Positions 1 through 11,569 of a stretch of 64,000 nucleotides of DNA are shown here, piece by piece. Numbering within the stretch: the stretch's first letter is position 1; every line of letters starts with the position of its first letter. The DNA comes from Diadophis punctatus similis (lineage: Eukaryota > Chordata > Lepidosauria > Squamata > Dipsadidae): assembly GCA_023053685.1 (NCBI GenBank), contig JALIGW010000026.1, positions 610,501-674,500 on the forward strand, read 5' to 3'. Position numbers and translations under genes: made by a program. Under the pieces are notes generated by a model, which saw only the letters and a program-made list of their open reading frames with translations, was not told the origin of the DNA and did no database searches.

Positions 1-89
1 GCGGGAGCGGAGCGGATCCCAGCGCCGTCTGTGCGCCCCGCGGCTCGGCACGGAGGAGGAGGAGGCGGCGGCAGGGAGCCCCCCGGCAG
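1..89 (+). promoter_or_regulatory. CpG-rich promoter and probable noncoding first exon of the TESK-like kinase
   Basis: The window opens in very GC- and CpG-rich sequence. A strong splice donor (CAG then GTGAGT) has its GT at 90-91. No ATG in this stretch leads into the kinase frame, so I read it as the 5' untranslated exon that joins the acceptor at 3770-3771. The true transcription start may lie left of the window. CpG richness fades by about 0.7 kb, as expected for a CpG-island promoter. The link to the kinase is inferred from strand and position and is not shown directly. Confidence 0.5.
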
Positions 90-3000
90 GTGAGTCAGCC
101 CCCCGCCGATCCTGCCCCGGTGCCCGCGGGGGAACCGAGCTCCGGGACGCCGCCTCGGCCTGCCGCAGGCGGGACAGGTGGGAGGGAGCCGGGCAGCCTC
201 CCGGAGGGCTCCTGCGGGGAGAATCGGGGGGCGCTGTGCGAGGACCCCCGCCCGGGCTGGAGCGGCTCCGTTGCAAAAGCCCCGCCGTCCTTCCTTCCTT
301 CCTTCCCCCGGGCCAGCCAGCAGCGCCGCTTCCTCCCCCTCCCCTCCCTCCTCTGGGGTCTCCTCCCCCCCCCTTTGTGCGCCCAGAGGACCCCCCCAGG
401 GACCCCCGAAGGAGCAGCCCTCTGGGTGCCAGGCTGCCCATCGCTCATCGCCCCCAGCCCCTCCCCACCCGCGGGGCGGCCCCCGAGGGTGGCAGCTGAA
501 GGCAGCTTTTATCTGGCTGCTGGCATCGCGGCTCTGCCCTTCAGCCTCGGCAAGAAAGGAGAAAGCGAAGGACTGGGAGCCACAGGCGATAAATATGTTG
601 ATCCATCGGGTGCAGCTTTATTTGCTTTGAGTGGCAGGAGCCCCGCGGCTCCCTCCTCCGCCAGGGAGAGGCCGGGGATTAAAGCAAGCAGGTCAGGTGC
701 CCCCTCTGAGCCCCGAAAGCCCCCAAATGCTGAGCCCCGAAGGGCAGTTTCTGCCAGGAGGGAGTTCTGGCTACCACCTTGAGAGATTTTGGGGAGGGGG
801 AGGGCCGGCTGCCCCCTCTTCTCCCTAGGAAGGGAGAGGGCGAATTCTTCCCTTCCTGTGTCTTCTAGGAAGGAACTGCCACGTTGGTGCTGCCCCATAG
901 CTATAATTACGCTGGGTTTGACTTAACCAAAGTTCTTGGTAAAGCCGCCTTCCCCCCTAAAACCTCTGCAGATGATTCGTCTTCTGTGGTTTTTGCTATG
1001 AGCTTATGAGAAGTCCACAAGCTAAACATCCTTTGACCTAGATCTTTGCCTGGTGAGTACCAACCCAGGTGGGGCTGGGCACTTGACTTGTCAGGTGGAG
1101 GCAGGATTTGTGTTGCCAAGTCTTGTTCGGCTGGCCAAGCGCTTAGCTGGTGTGGATTGAGAAGGGAAACCTCCCCACTGGGGATCAGAGGCAGGAATGC
1201 AGATTGCCCTGGGTGCAGTGAGGGGGGGGGGGGGGAAGGCTGATGGTCTTCCTCTTCTGGACTTCATGCCCTTGTCTTGTGGTCTGGAGTCAGGAGACTG
1301 CATTTGGGGATGTAGCGTCCTACGCAGAGAATATGGAGACTGGGATTTAGGGATGACATGCACTCTTGGGCAACTGAACATCTCTGGGTTGAGCAGAAGT
1401 GGTATAGATTCAGAGCCAGCCTTTTGCCAGGGAGTAATACGGCTTGGCTCATTTGTGTGAGTTGCCTGCAACTGGGCTGTGGATGCTTTCCTGCTTGGCC
1501 CTTCTCTTTGAGGTGGAGTCCCCTGGGATTGTGGCTTCTGTGTGGCTGAGCATCCTGGTCTTCTCCTTGGAGGGCTAGACCTGATAGTCTCTGGGTTCCC
1601 TTCCTGGCCTCCAGATCCAGAGCAGGAGTCAACCTGGGCAGGAATGGCCCCTGTTTCCTAGCAACCGGCCACCGTCTCCCCTACAGGTTCCAGAAAGCCT
1701 TGGAACAAAAGGCTCTTAAAATGCTCCCCCCACCCCCACCCCCCCCACCCCCCCAATTCCACCAGCCGAGCTTTCCAGCAGCTCTGGAGAGGAGACCACG
1801 GCTGCCTCTGCCAGGAATGCCCTGTCAGCTCTTTCTGCCTAATGGAACTGGCATTGATCTACCACTGCAGGGCTCTGGGCATCCGCGCCAGCTCTGCTTT
1901 CGTTCCCAATGAGATCCGCAGTGGAAGGGTGGGAAGATAGTGTGACAAGCACACAACCCCGCTGGCGAGCAGGGAGAGGCCCGGAGACATTGCTCTGTCT
2001 TCAGGGCAGGCCCTGTAATTCAAGGAAAGAAGATGCAACAAAGGAGGAGAATCTTTGTAGCTCAGGGTTGAACCGAGGGCCCCTTGGTGCTCTCTGAGGT
2101 GGGCTGTTTTCTTGCAGACGTTTCATGACCCAACTGGGAAACAGCATCAGTGCCAGTGGGGTTTGCTGCAAATGCTCCTTTAGCACTGATGATGTTACCT
2201 GGTTGGGTAACGAAACAACCAAGTTCAGAGAGCGTTAAGGACCCTTCAAAGAAAACCTAGTGTGGCCTTTATCCGGTCCTCACCTCGCCTCCATCTGCCT
2301 GGGCCTCAGCACCTGCGTCCCGCCACAGAGCCGGGGCTGTTGTATCCTTTCCATAGCAGGCCTAAGGAGCCGAGGGTCCTATGTGCCGGCTCCCTCAGTC
2401 ATCACGGACCTCACCGTGAGTCAGGTTCTTGGGCCCAGCAAGACCATCTGTTTTGACCGAAACCGCAGTGCTTGCAAATAATATCAACAGCTGCATCCTT
2501 GTTTACTTTTAATTTATTTTGGTCTTTTCTGATTTTCAAAGTGAGGCTGGTGTTTCCTCTGTGCACCAGCCCGTTCTGTACTTTAGCTCAACGCCTGATT
2601 TGTTTTTCCAAATGCCGCAAAGTTTAGCCCAAGTTCTTTATAAACAAAACATCCACCAATTAGCGGTACCCCAAATCAAGCTGAAGGCATTCAGTGGCCT
2701 GGGGTCTCAAAAGGAAAACTTATCAGAAATCACGCTGGATTTATGGGTTTGAGGCAGGGGCTCCTGTGTACCTGAAGGCAAACTCTGGTTTCCCCGTATG
2801 CAACATCGGTCTGCCAAGCAGCTGAATTTTGTGCCGGGTTATCAGATTACAGGTTTGGAAGGAGACAATTGTGCTTTCCCTCTGCAAAAAGGAACACATT
2901 GCAAGTGAACCTTTTAGGGAGCTGGGAAGGAATGGCGTGGGGGGAGTCGGTCAGTGGGAAGCAGAGGCATGTGAGAGCAGCTCTGCGTCTTTCTTTCAGC

Positions 3001-3771
3001 TCCCCGGGTGCCACAAAGTGCATTCCTGCTGTGTTGTTGTGTTCAGCCTGGGAAACCGGAGGCTGCAGGAGGCTCCCTCCTCAACAGGCCTGTTTTTGTC
3101 GGACGGACAATGGGCCCATTTTGCTAGCCATCTGTGTCTTAAAAGAAGAGGCCAGAACCGCCATGTAGTAAAATCAGTCTCCAGAAAGTGTTTTCTCCTC
3201 CCGTCTGGGTCTCTGCAGCCAATTCAAAGGGGCTGCACCCTCACAAAGCCTGGCCGGTGCGCCTGGTGCCGGGCAGTTGGCAGTTCCGCCTAGGATGCCA
3301 GGAGGGAGGGCCTGCTGCAGATGCTGCCCTGCACGAAAGCTTCATCCAGGGGCTGCCCCAGACAGCAGGGAAGGCCAAGAACAGGAGGCATGAACCCGGG
3401 GCTGGGCGGGGGTCCCGTGATGCCCCCGCCCATGAATTTAGCACCTGGGAGACTCAGCCCGACCACAGAGGGGGAAGAACAGGCCTGAGCAGCTGGGGTT
3501 GCCCTTCGTGGGAGCTTTTTCCTTGTGGGTGAGTGCCAGTCTTGAGCACCCACTTAAATCCTGGAGCAGCTCCTCCTGGATCTGAGAGCATCTCTGCTCA
3601 GGGCAGACGGAAGCTAGAGAGCCCTTCAGCTGGAAAGCCTCTCGGCACCAGTTCCTCCCAGCAGTTCCTCTTCCTCCAATCACTGGAGCTGCTGCTGGTT
3701 CCCTGTTTGGTCTGAGTAAAGTTCGTAAACGGAGAGGAATTCTCAGCCTCTCCTTTCTTTCCCCTTTGCAG
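90..3771 (+). other. Intron 1 of the kinase gene
   Basis: This stretch runs from the donor at 90 to the acceptor at 3770-3771, which is preceded by a pyrimidine-rich tract (CTTTCTTTCCCCTTTGCAG). It holds a poly-G run near 1211-1227, a poly-C/A stretch near 1723-1753 and an imperfect foldback at 2120-2216. I see no convincing coding exon. The open frames here are compositional. Confidence 0.5.
2120..2216. repeat. Imperfect foldback repeat, possibly a Penelope-like or LINE-end remnant
   Basis: An arm starting GTTTCATGACCCAACTGG and ending ATCAGTGC (2120-2153) is followed about 30 bp later by its approximate reverse complement, GCACTGATGATG to GGGTAACGAAAC (2183-2216). The GAAACGT-type core resembles terminal sequences of Penelope-like elements common in squamates. 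That family assignment is from memory and weak. Confidence 0.4.
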
Positions 3772-3785
3772 GGCCTGCCTTGACC

Positions 3786-6700
3786 ATGCACAAGGTGGGT
3801 CTGGCGTCTCCGGATTTTTCTGGCCCGAGCCCGTGCTGCGAGGAGACCCCGGACGCTTATTGCCCAGAGGATGACCGGTGGCAGAGGCTGCGCACGGCTG
3901 TCCGGAAGCTGGAATTCTGGGAAAACTTTGAGGCGGAGCTGATAGGCAGCGGCTTCTTCTCCAAAGTCTTCAAGGTAGGGTATCAGCTGGGCGTGTTGAG
4001 CTCGCCCACCCACCAGGTTGCCTTCTGTGCCCGTTGCCCTACAGTTCCCCTCCGTGGAGGACGGGGGAGTTGGGGAGCGGAGGCCCCAACACGTCTGGAA
4101 GGGGGCAGGCTACATCTCCCAGACCTGCTTCTGGGTATTCGGAGAAACGTTTCAGGCATCAACACTGGCACCCCGTAGCTAGCTGGCTCCATGCGCAGGG
4201 ACCACCCGATTAGCCCAGGAGAGTGTGCACAGAGCATGGTCTCCAGATCAGGAAAGATGCTATGAAAATGGGGGCGGGGGGGCGGGGAAGAACCAGAGAA
4301 GCCCAGCTGGTGCCACTGGTTTTGGGCAAAAGACCAGCGTTTCCAAGGTGGTTTGAAGACCTGGGCAAGAGAAGGAACATTTTGTCTTAGGGGTTGGCAT
4401 TCTCGGTGCCAGGATAGATCTCTGGTTTAAGGGCAGAGAAAGCGGCTGCTTTTTTCCTGATGGGAAACATAAGAGGCAGGAGCCCCCCGTGTGATGGGGC
4501 TTGGTCCAAGGGGTCTCCTGCCAGGGGTGGGCCGTGGCCGGATTCTTGGGCAAAACCAAGAGCTGCTGTTTCTCCAAAGGGAGATGAGCCTTTAACACGA
4601 GACTTAAGCTTTCTGCTTGCATGAAGAATGCGGCTGCTCTGAAGGCCTGGTTCCCTTCTGTCCTCTCCCCCTGCTGACCCTCCCCTCTGTCCCTTGGTGC
4701 CTGTTCATTTGCCAATTGGCAACGGCCCTTGTTTTCCAAAGCCTTCCTGGATGGGGCTTCATGTCCCCAACTCCCAGTCTGCAGGGTTCCTGCAGAAGGA
4801 CAGAAGCTTCCATAGCCAAGAAGGATGACATTGTGGAGCTTTCTAGAAGTGAGGGAAAAGTGCCTCAGGACCGAGCCCGGACCTTTTTCTCCTTATCTGG
4901 CAGCTGAGGCACCTGGTGCCAGGTTGGGGCACAACAAAGGCAGCTCCGAGTTCAAGGATCCCCCCTGTTGTTGCGAAGCTAACCGAAGCCTTTGGCAGCT
5001 CCTCTTCAGCACCCTGAGGCTGACCCTCCCCCACAGGGCAATTCTTGCACCCCAAAGAAGACGGGGCTCAGAATCAGCCAGTCCTGGGCAGGGCGCAAGA
5101 GACCCTTCCCCTTGGATTGCTTGGCCCATTTGTGGCTGGAGTCTTGTGCAGAATCATAGGAAGCAAATGAAGGCGCCAGTTTTCCAAAGCCAACAAAACC
5201 GAGGCGGCTTCTTTTTAAAACTGGAGTTGAAACTCTGATCCGGCACTTGGAGCAAGGTGATCCGTCTGCACATCCGCTGCTTCACCCCGTCTGGCTCTCT
5301 GTTTCATCCCCCCCTCCCTTCCTTCCCCAGCTCCTTCTGTCCCTTCTGGGGCAAAGCAGGCACCCTCATTGTGCAATGCACGGGCTTTCCACGGCTCATT
5401 GAGCGCCTGGTCGTGTCCGTCATTAACCTTTTCCTGCGTGAGTCTGAATGCCAGCTTGATTGCGATGCTTGATGACTTGAGGAGGGCAGCCATGCCTGCT
5501 GCCGCCTGCCTCCAAGAGGGAAGGGAAGGTAGAGAATTAATGAGCAGCCTTAAAAGCATTTTTATGGGGAAACGATAAAAGAAAGGCTGCTGCAACCCAC
5601 TGGCAGCTCGCCTCGCTTAGCTGTTGGCCAAGGCTCCTTCCTCATTCGCCACCCCCCGAGAAATGGCCTAATGGGTGTTTTATGGAGCTGGAGAAGCCGG
5701 GCTGCCAACATCAATCTTGCCCCTAAGCAGGGAGGAGGGGGCGACCCAGGCAGGGCAGCAGGGCAGCTGGGGAGGATAGAGAGCCCCCAACCACCGAGAA
5801 GAGGCTAAATGAGGCTGTCGGTCAATTAAATGACTTTACAACAAAGGAACCTTTAAAACATCCCTCTGAATCCTTTACAAAGGTTGCCTGTGATCACAGC
5901 TTCAGCAAAAGGATCGCTCCCCCGCTCCTCCTCCAGATTACTCATAGCTTAATAAAATTCTCCCACTGCTGCTGCGTGTTAGAAAGGAAAAATAGCTTTT
6001 AACATTTCCCTCCCGTGTCCCTGGAGCGCCCCAGAAGCGCACTTAGCATGGTTCCCACGCGTGGCTAGTCCGCTAACACCTGCGCTGGGCCTTCTCCGAG
6101 GCAAAATGTATTGGACTTCAGCCCTCCTCATTTCCATCCAGGCTGGGAATGATGGGAGATGTGACTCGCCCACCCGGAAGGAAGTTGGCTTGGGATGAGG
6201 AATAGTTGAGCTTCTGAAGTTTCTGAGTTTTAATCCTTGCCAGCTGCTCAGTGTCCCTTGTCTGAGACGGGGCTGCGAAATAAACCACATCAGTGAATCT
6301 CGCTCCTTCTACGTCTGCCTTCCGTCCAAGCAGAGTTTCGTTAACCTGAGGGATTCCCTGCCCCATGAAGAGGCAAGAGCCATAAATGCCAAGCAGTTTA
6401 GAGGAGCCTCTGAGGCTATTAATGGCCACTGGTGCAGCTGCAAATCCTTAGAGTAGCTGAAGCTTTGCCCTGATAGCCATCTGCTCCTTAATTATTGGCG
6501 CCAGGAGCTCTTCCTTAACTCTCTGGGCCGCTTGCGTCCTTCCCAAGGAAACGTCCCTCCGTTTCAGTGTCATATTTGGGCGGATCTTCCAGAGACAGCC
6601 CTGAACCTGTTAGAGGCAGCTATACCTGGGTGGGCGCCCCCGAAGGTGGACACAGCGGGCTTTTGATCTGAGGTCGCCTGCTCTGACGCCACCCCTCTTC

Positions 6701-9466
6701 CCGGGCTTCTGGCAGGTTGCTCCGCGTCCTGGGGCAAAGGCCATGGTGGTCAAGATTTACAAGAACGATGCTGACCAGGAGGGGATTGTGCGGGAGATCA
6801 GCTTGCTGCAGAAACTCTCCCACCCCAACATCGTCAGGTAGGTCTCTTGAGTAGATCCCCTGGGGTACTTTCAGCTTCCTTGGCCCTCCTCCCCCATGGG
6901 TGGTTACCTCCCTGGAAGGAAGACCCTAACCCCACCCACCCACCCACCTACCCAATGTTTCCTTTTGTGTATAAGGTACCTGGGGATCTGCGTGAAGGAT
7001 GACAAGCTGTACCCCATTCTGGAGGTAAGAGGGGGGATCTTCCCCTGCCCAAACAGCAGCTGTCAGTCATCCAGGCTAGATCCCTTGATCTTGGTGCCGG
7101 ACAGGAAGAAGAGATTTTCAGTGGTGGGATCAGCTCTCAGGAATCTCTTCCCGTGGGAAATTTGTCCTCCTCCTGGGACAGCCGGAGCTGAGAGCTTCTC
7201 CGGGGGGCTTCCGTGGCCCAGCGTGTCATATTGCATTTAAATTTTTATCTCTTTTATTCTCGCGTTGCGTTATTTTGTGGCATTCTTGTGAGCCTCCAAA
7301 AATCCCGCAATCGCAGCAACACACTCATTTGATAAATAAGTGTCATCTATCCATCTGGCCGCTTGCAGTTGGTCTGATGCCCCCCAAAGTGGGGAGTTGG
7401 GGGGCTGATATAGCTCCGTCTGGACCATACCCCTTTACGCTTTGGGACTGAGATTGCTGATGATGTAAAAAGAAAAACCGAGTCTGCATCTCAGTGTTTT
7501 AAAAAAAAAAACCCCAAGGGAATTCCCAATTGGAAAATCCTGCTCTTAGAAATATAGAAGCTCAGGGGAGAAGTTCCTGTCTTTGTCTTCAGCGTGGGGG
7601 AGCATGTAGTTCAGCCCAGCCTTCCCCAAAGGGGCGTTTGCCAGACGGGTTGGGCTCCAGCTCCCATCCTCCTCAGACGGTTGAAGATGGTGGGGATACT
7701 GGCTGATGGGCCTGCGGGGCTGGGAAGGGCAGAATCGCCTCCATCCCTCAAAGGCCTCCCTTCCCTTCCGGGCTGCCCTCAGTACGTGAACGGCGGGTGC
7801 CTGGAAGAGCTCTTGGCCTGCAAAGACACCTCCCTCACCTGGAAGGAGAAAGTGGGCTTGGCCTCGGACATCACCCGTGGGATGGTCTACCTCCACTCCA
7901 AGAACATCTATCACCGCGACCTCAACTCCAAGGTGGGCTTTCCGTTCAACCTCCTTTCCGAAAGTCCCGGGATCAGCAGAACTGCAGGGGGATGTGGGGG
8001 GGGGGGGGTCAGGGCCATCCGAGGAAGAAGGAGAGCCTCCCTGTTTGCTGTGTCTTGGTTTGTTTTGGGCAAAGGAGCCTCCCTGTTCAGGAGCAGTCTG
8101 CAGAGTCCCAATGGAGGAGGAGCCCTTTGGCTTCTAACCTCGGGAGCTTTTCTAAAATCCTTATTGAAGGCTCTTCTGGGTGGTTGTGGTTGTTGTTGTT
8201 GTTCCTTGTTTGGGGCTGGGGGCATTAAGATCTGGGCAGTGGTCTGAGACCAGTGTCCGTCCAAGAGGGAAGAGGCTTCTGTGAGCCTGTGTCAGGCCAG
8301 TCCCAAGAGGTGCCTCCTGCTCTGTCCGGTCACAGCCCTCCCTCCCTCCTTCAGAACTCCCGGTGGGTCCGGAAGGAGATTGAAGGGGCCGGCCGGCCGT
8401 CTGTTTTCCAGAACTGCCTCATCCGAGTGACCCAGCGAGGGCGGGAGGCGGTGGTGACCGACTTCGGGCTGGCCAAGGAAGTGGCGGAGCTCTCAGCCAA
8501 GAGTCCGGAGAGGAAGCTCTCGCTGGTGGGCTCGGCCTTCTGGATGGCTCCCGAAATGCTGCGGGGAGAACCTTACGACCAGAAGGTGCCTCCCTCCCTC
8601 CCCCCAGGGGTGCTGGCTGGGCCTGGGGGATGCCCCAGGGAGATGAAGAGCAGGGGGCTTGGGGGGCTTGCGAGTTCCCTGTGGCTGAGCCGGGCTCCCT
8701 TCGGCAGGTGGACGTCTTCTCCTTCGGCATTCTTCTCTGTGAAATTCTGGGCAGGATTCCCGCTGACCCCGAGGTGCTGCCACGGACTCAGGTGACTCCC
8801 AGGACCCCCTCCTCCCCGAAATAGGTCAGGAGGGCCCTTGCTGCTCTGAGTGGCCTGCCCCCTCCCCCACCTGCCTCCTTTATCTCTGGGAAGGCAATTG
8901 GGGAGGGGGGCAAGGAGGAGGCCCGGGGGGAAGCCCCCTTGAAACCCACCTCCTCTCCCTCCAGGATTACGGGTTGGACGTGGCTGCCTTCCACAGCATG
9001 ATCCAGGGGTGTCCGAAGCAAGTTTTGGATTTGGCTGCCAGCTGTTGCAGGGTGAGGATTTCCTTCAACGGGGGGGGGGGGGGGGGCTTAGCCAAAGCAG
9101 CTTTCAAGCATTTGCAGGTTGCAGAGACAGCAGCTGAGGGTGCTGGGTAGTAGAGCCTCTGTGTTCAGGGCCATCTACCTTAGAGTTGTAGATCCAGGAA
9201 GAGACACCCTAAGCTTGGCGGAGCCACATGGGGGACGGAGCGACAGGCAGCTCATGGGGGGAAGAGAAGGTCTACAGGTCTCCCTAATGACAAGGGAGTT
9301 TGCCATTTCTGAAAGTGGGATGACTTTGTGGCACCCCACCCCCTTCTTCTCTCCCCCTCCCCAGATGGAAGCCTTCAAGCGCCCCTCCTTCTCCGAGATC
9401 CTGGAGGCACTGGAGGACACAGAGGAACGGCTGGAGTTCCCCACGGAGAAGCAGTCCCCAGGTTGA
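3786..9466 (+). CDS. LIMK/TESK-family protein kinase (TESK-like), eight coding exons, 318 aa
   Basis: Coding exons are 3786-3974, 6716-6837, 6976-7024, 7783-7932, 8412-8585, 8708-8791, 8965-9051 and 9365-9466 (TGA), all with GT-AG borders and matching phases, 957 nt in total. The protein is a kinase domain with about 50 residues before it. It has a glycine-rich loop [10 protein letters not shown] (54-63) without the third Gly, as in TESK kinases, then Lys76 in VVKIYK, Glu90 in helix C, HRDLNSKN (164-171), DFG (187-189) and GSAFWMAPE (210-218). Ser211 sits at the TESK1 Ser215 activation position. [13 protein letters not shown] is close to the TESK and LIMK signature. Known members phosphorylate cofilin and control actin. 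TESK1 and TESK2 have long C-terminal tails, but this protein stops soon after the domain (ending FPTEKQSPG), and there are no LIM or PDZ domains. It may be a separate TESK paralogue. The start is the first ATG after the acceptor at 3771. Confidence 0.88.
3975..6715 (+). other. Intron 2 of the kinase gene, with a possible conserved noncoding block
   Basis: There is no credible exon between the donor at 3975 and the acceptor at 6714-6715. The part from about 5440 to 6000 is unusually AT-rich and non-repetitive for this GC-rich locus. It has two ACAAAGG (SOX/TCF-like) motifs near 5841 and 5877 and several AATTAA-type motifs, which could mark an enhancer. The rest looks like ordinary intron sequence. 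Confidence 0.4.
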
Positions 9467-10620
9467 CCCCCCCCCGGGGGGGGGATGTGGACTGAAGCAT
9501 ACCTGTATATCTCAAAAGAAAAGGTTCTGCACGGGGGGGGGGGGAGGAGGAGGTCGGGCCCCCTGGGGCAGATCAGAGGCTTGGAGAGTGGAAGACGCAG
9601 CGCCCCCCCTCCCCACCCACCCCTGACATCTCTTTTCTAGATGCCCAGATTCTTCTGGACCGAGCGATATTGTTGCAAGAAAACAAATCCCCCCCCCCAA
9701 TTTAGATGGCTCTGGCCAGTGAGCCGAGCTGCACGCCTGCCACAGCCATCAGCCAAGTCCATCGGGGGGCCCAGTTGCCTCCAGTCCTCAGACCGCTTTT
9801 TCCTCCTCCAGACCCTGCCCCACCCTGCCCAGTAGAGCTGCTGCCAAACAAGCGACCCTCTTCCTGAAAGGGGCATTTCAGGCCAGGCCATTGCAGAGGG
9901 AGCAGAGCCTGCGCATCTGAGGAGGGGGGATCCCTGCAGAAGTGGGGGGGGTGCTCTGGGCATCTCAGCCGCTTGGGGGCGCTGTCTTCCAGCCAAGATT
10001 TCTGGGCTTCCTCAATGACTCAAGGAAGGCAGACCCTGAGCAGAAAGGGGAGCTGCCCTGGCCGGCTTGGCTCTCCTGTGCCAGGCATCAGCCTCCCCCA
10101 ACCCTCACGATTGCCCCCCTCACTTGGCAGCCCCCTGTCCCAGAACAGCAGCCAACGGGCACCCTGGTTTTTGAAGCAACCCAGGTTCCCCTTGGTCCAT
10201 GAGAAGACCCCCCTCCTCTCTCTCCCCTCCCCACTTGACTTCTCTTGGCTCCTGTTCCCAACTGGGCTGAGTCCTTGCGGTTCTGCCGTGGGGAGCGGGA
10301 GGTGGGGAGCAGATACTCGGGGGTGGGGGTCCCCAGGAAGACATCCAGGTGGGGAGAGGCTCAGGTAGCACGTCCCACAGGAAAGGCTTTGAGAGCACTT
10401 CCAAATTTCAGGAATAGAGAGACCCCGAACCCATTCCGGGCACATGAGTCCATCCTTGTGAACCCCCAAGGCTGTGGGCATCCCATAATAGCCTTCTGAA
10501 AGGCGCTGGGGCAGGTGGCCGGCCTTCCGAAACCGACGACAGAGCTGCGTCCTCTCCAGACCAAGGTTGAAAACGGATCTCTTGTCTTTGTAAATCAATA
10601 AATAGCTTGTGAGCTTTTCC
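9467..10620 (+). other. Probable 3' UTR of the kinase, with polyadenylation signal
   Basis: Sequence after the TGA at 9464-9466 contains no further kinase-like exon. A canonical AATAAA lies at 10597-10602, followed by T- and GT-rich sequence (a TG repeat from about 10668), as expected of a polyadenylation site. A 3' UTR of about 1.15 kb is inferred. Poly-G runs near 9533-9543 make part of it low-complexity. Confidence 0.5.
10597..10602 (+). terminator. Polyadenylation signal AATAAA (kinase gene)
   Basis: Canonical hexamer on the + strand about 1.1 kb after the kinase stop codon, with a GT-rich downstream element. It is the first convincing signal in the sense direction. Confidence 0.5.
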
Positions 10621-10994
10621 CAAAAACTCCTTAAACAGTGACAGCCCCTCGCACTCTTGACTTGTAGTTGTGTGTGTGTGTGTGCGCGTGCGTGCATGCG
10701 TGCGCATGCAAGTGTCTCTGGGTCCCGTCACCCCCCTCCCGTGTGCCAGTAGATCTGCATAGACCTGCGCCCGCCACAAGGTGGAGCCCTATCACCAGCT
10801 ATGCTGCATTTGGCAAAGCCCTCTGCTGGATGTTGGCAGTCCAGGCATTCTCCAGGCACCTTCAGTTCCCCTCCTCTGGGTCAATGGATGCAGACCAGAG
10901 GCCAAGCAGGCTTCCTCCTCCTCCTCCTCCTCTTCCTCCGCTCTCCAGCTGGAATTTTAATCCAAGCCATAGAAATGGCTTGCTTGGATTAGAT

Positions 10995-11128
10995 TCTAGA
11001 GCAGAGGTCCCCAACCTTGGCAACTTTAAGACTTGTGGACTTCAACTCCAGCTATGCTGGCTGGAGAATTCTGGGAGTTGAAGTCCACAAGTCTTAAAGT
11101 TGCCAAGGTTGGGGACCCCTGCTCTAGA
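10995..11128. mobile_element. Palindromic hAT-type MITE between the convergent genes
   Basis: The left arm (CAGAGGTCCCCAACCTTGG and on through ACTTTAAGACTTGTGGAC) is the near-perfect reverse complement of the right arm ending CCAAGGTTGGGGACCCCTG, so the element is almost wholly palindromic. It is flanked by TTCTAGAG and CTCTAGAG, an 8-bp duplication matching at 7 of 8 positions and fitting the nTCTAGAn target preference known for some hAT transposons. It has no coding capacity. It separates the inferred 3' ends of the kinase gene and GGTA1. Confidence 0.8.
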
Positions 11129-11569
11129 GACTGATTTGCAACTGGCTCCTGCTGAAGCCTTGCATCGGATACCCCTTGGAGGGGACAGAGTCAACTCTGG
11201 ATGAAGTCTGGCCTCTGAGCAGCAAGGACAAGCAGGCAGCCCCGGAGCCCACCTCTCAGGCCCAGAGCTTCCCCCTGGATTAATGGATCCCCATCCAGTC
11301 AGTTGCAGGACCGTCTTTCAGAGCTCAGGAAGTGTACAAAATGGTGGCACAGAAGCATGTCTGCCAGGAACGGCTGTCCTTCCTGTGGCGGGGGGGCTCC
11401 CCACACTGGTGCCTGAGGGTCCTCCCTGAGACCCAGAGAATCTGGCTTTGGCTCACTTCCCTTGTTGAAATTCAAACCCGCTTCGACTTCAGCTTCTTCC
11501 TCTGAGGGTGAGACCTGGGAAATTCCAGCCACCATCCTCCCCACTCGTCCCCACTTCAAATGACTTGCC

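Noticed and set aside
90..782. 230-codon frame at the left edge
   Set aside because: Pro/Gly/Arg-rich translation of CpG-island sequence that begins at a splice donor and has no family match.
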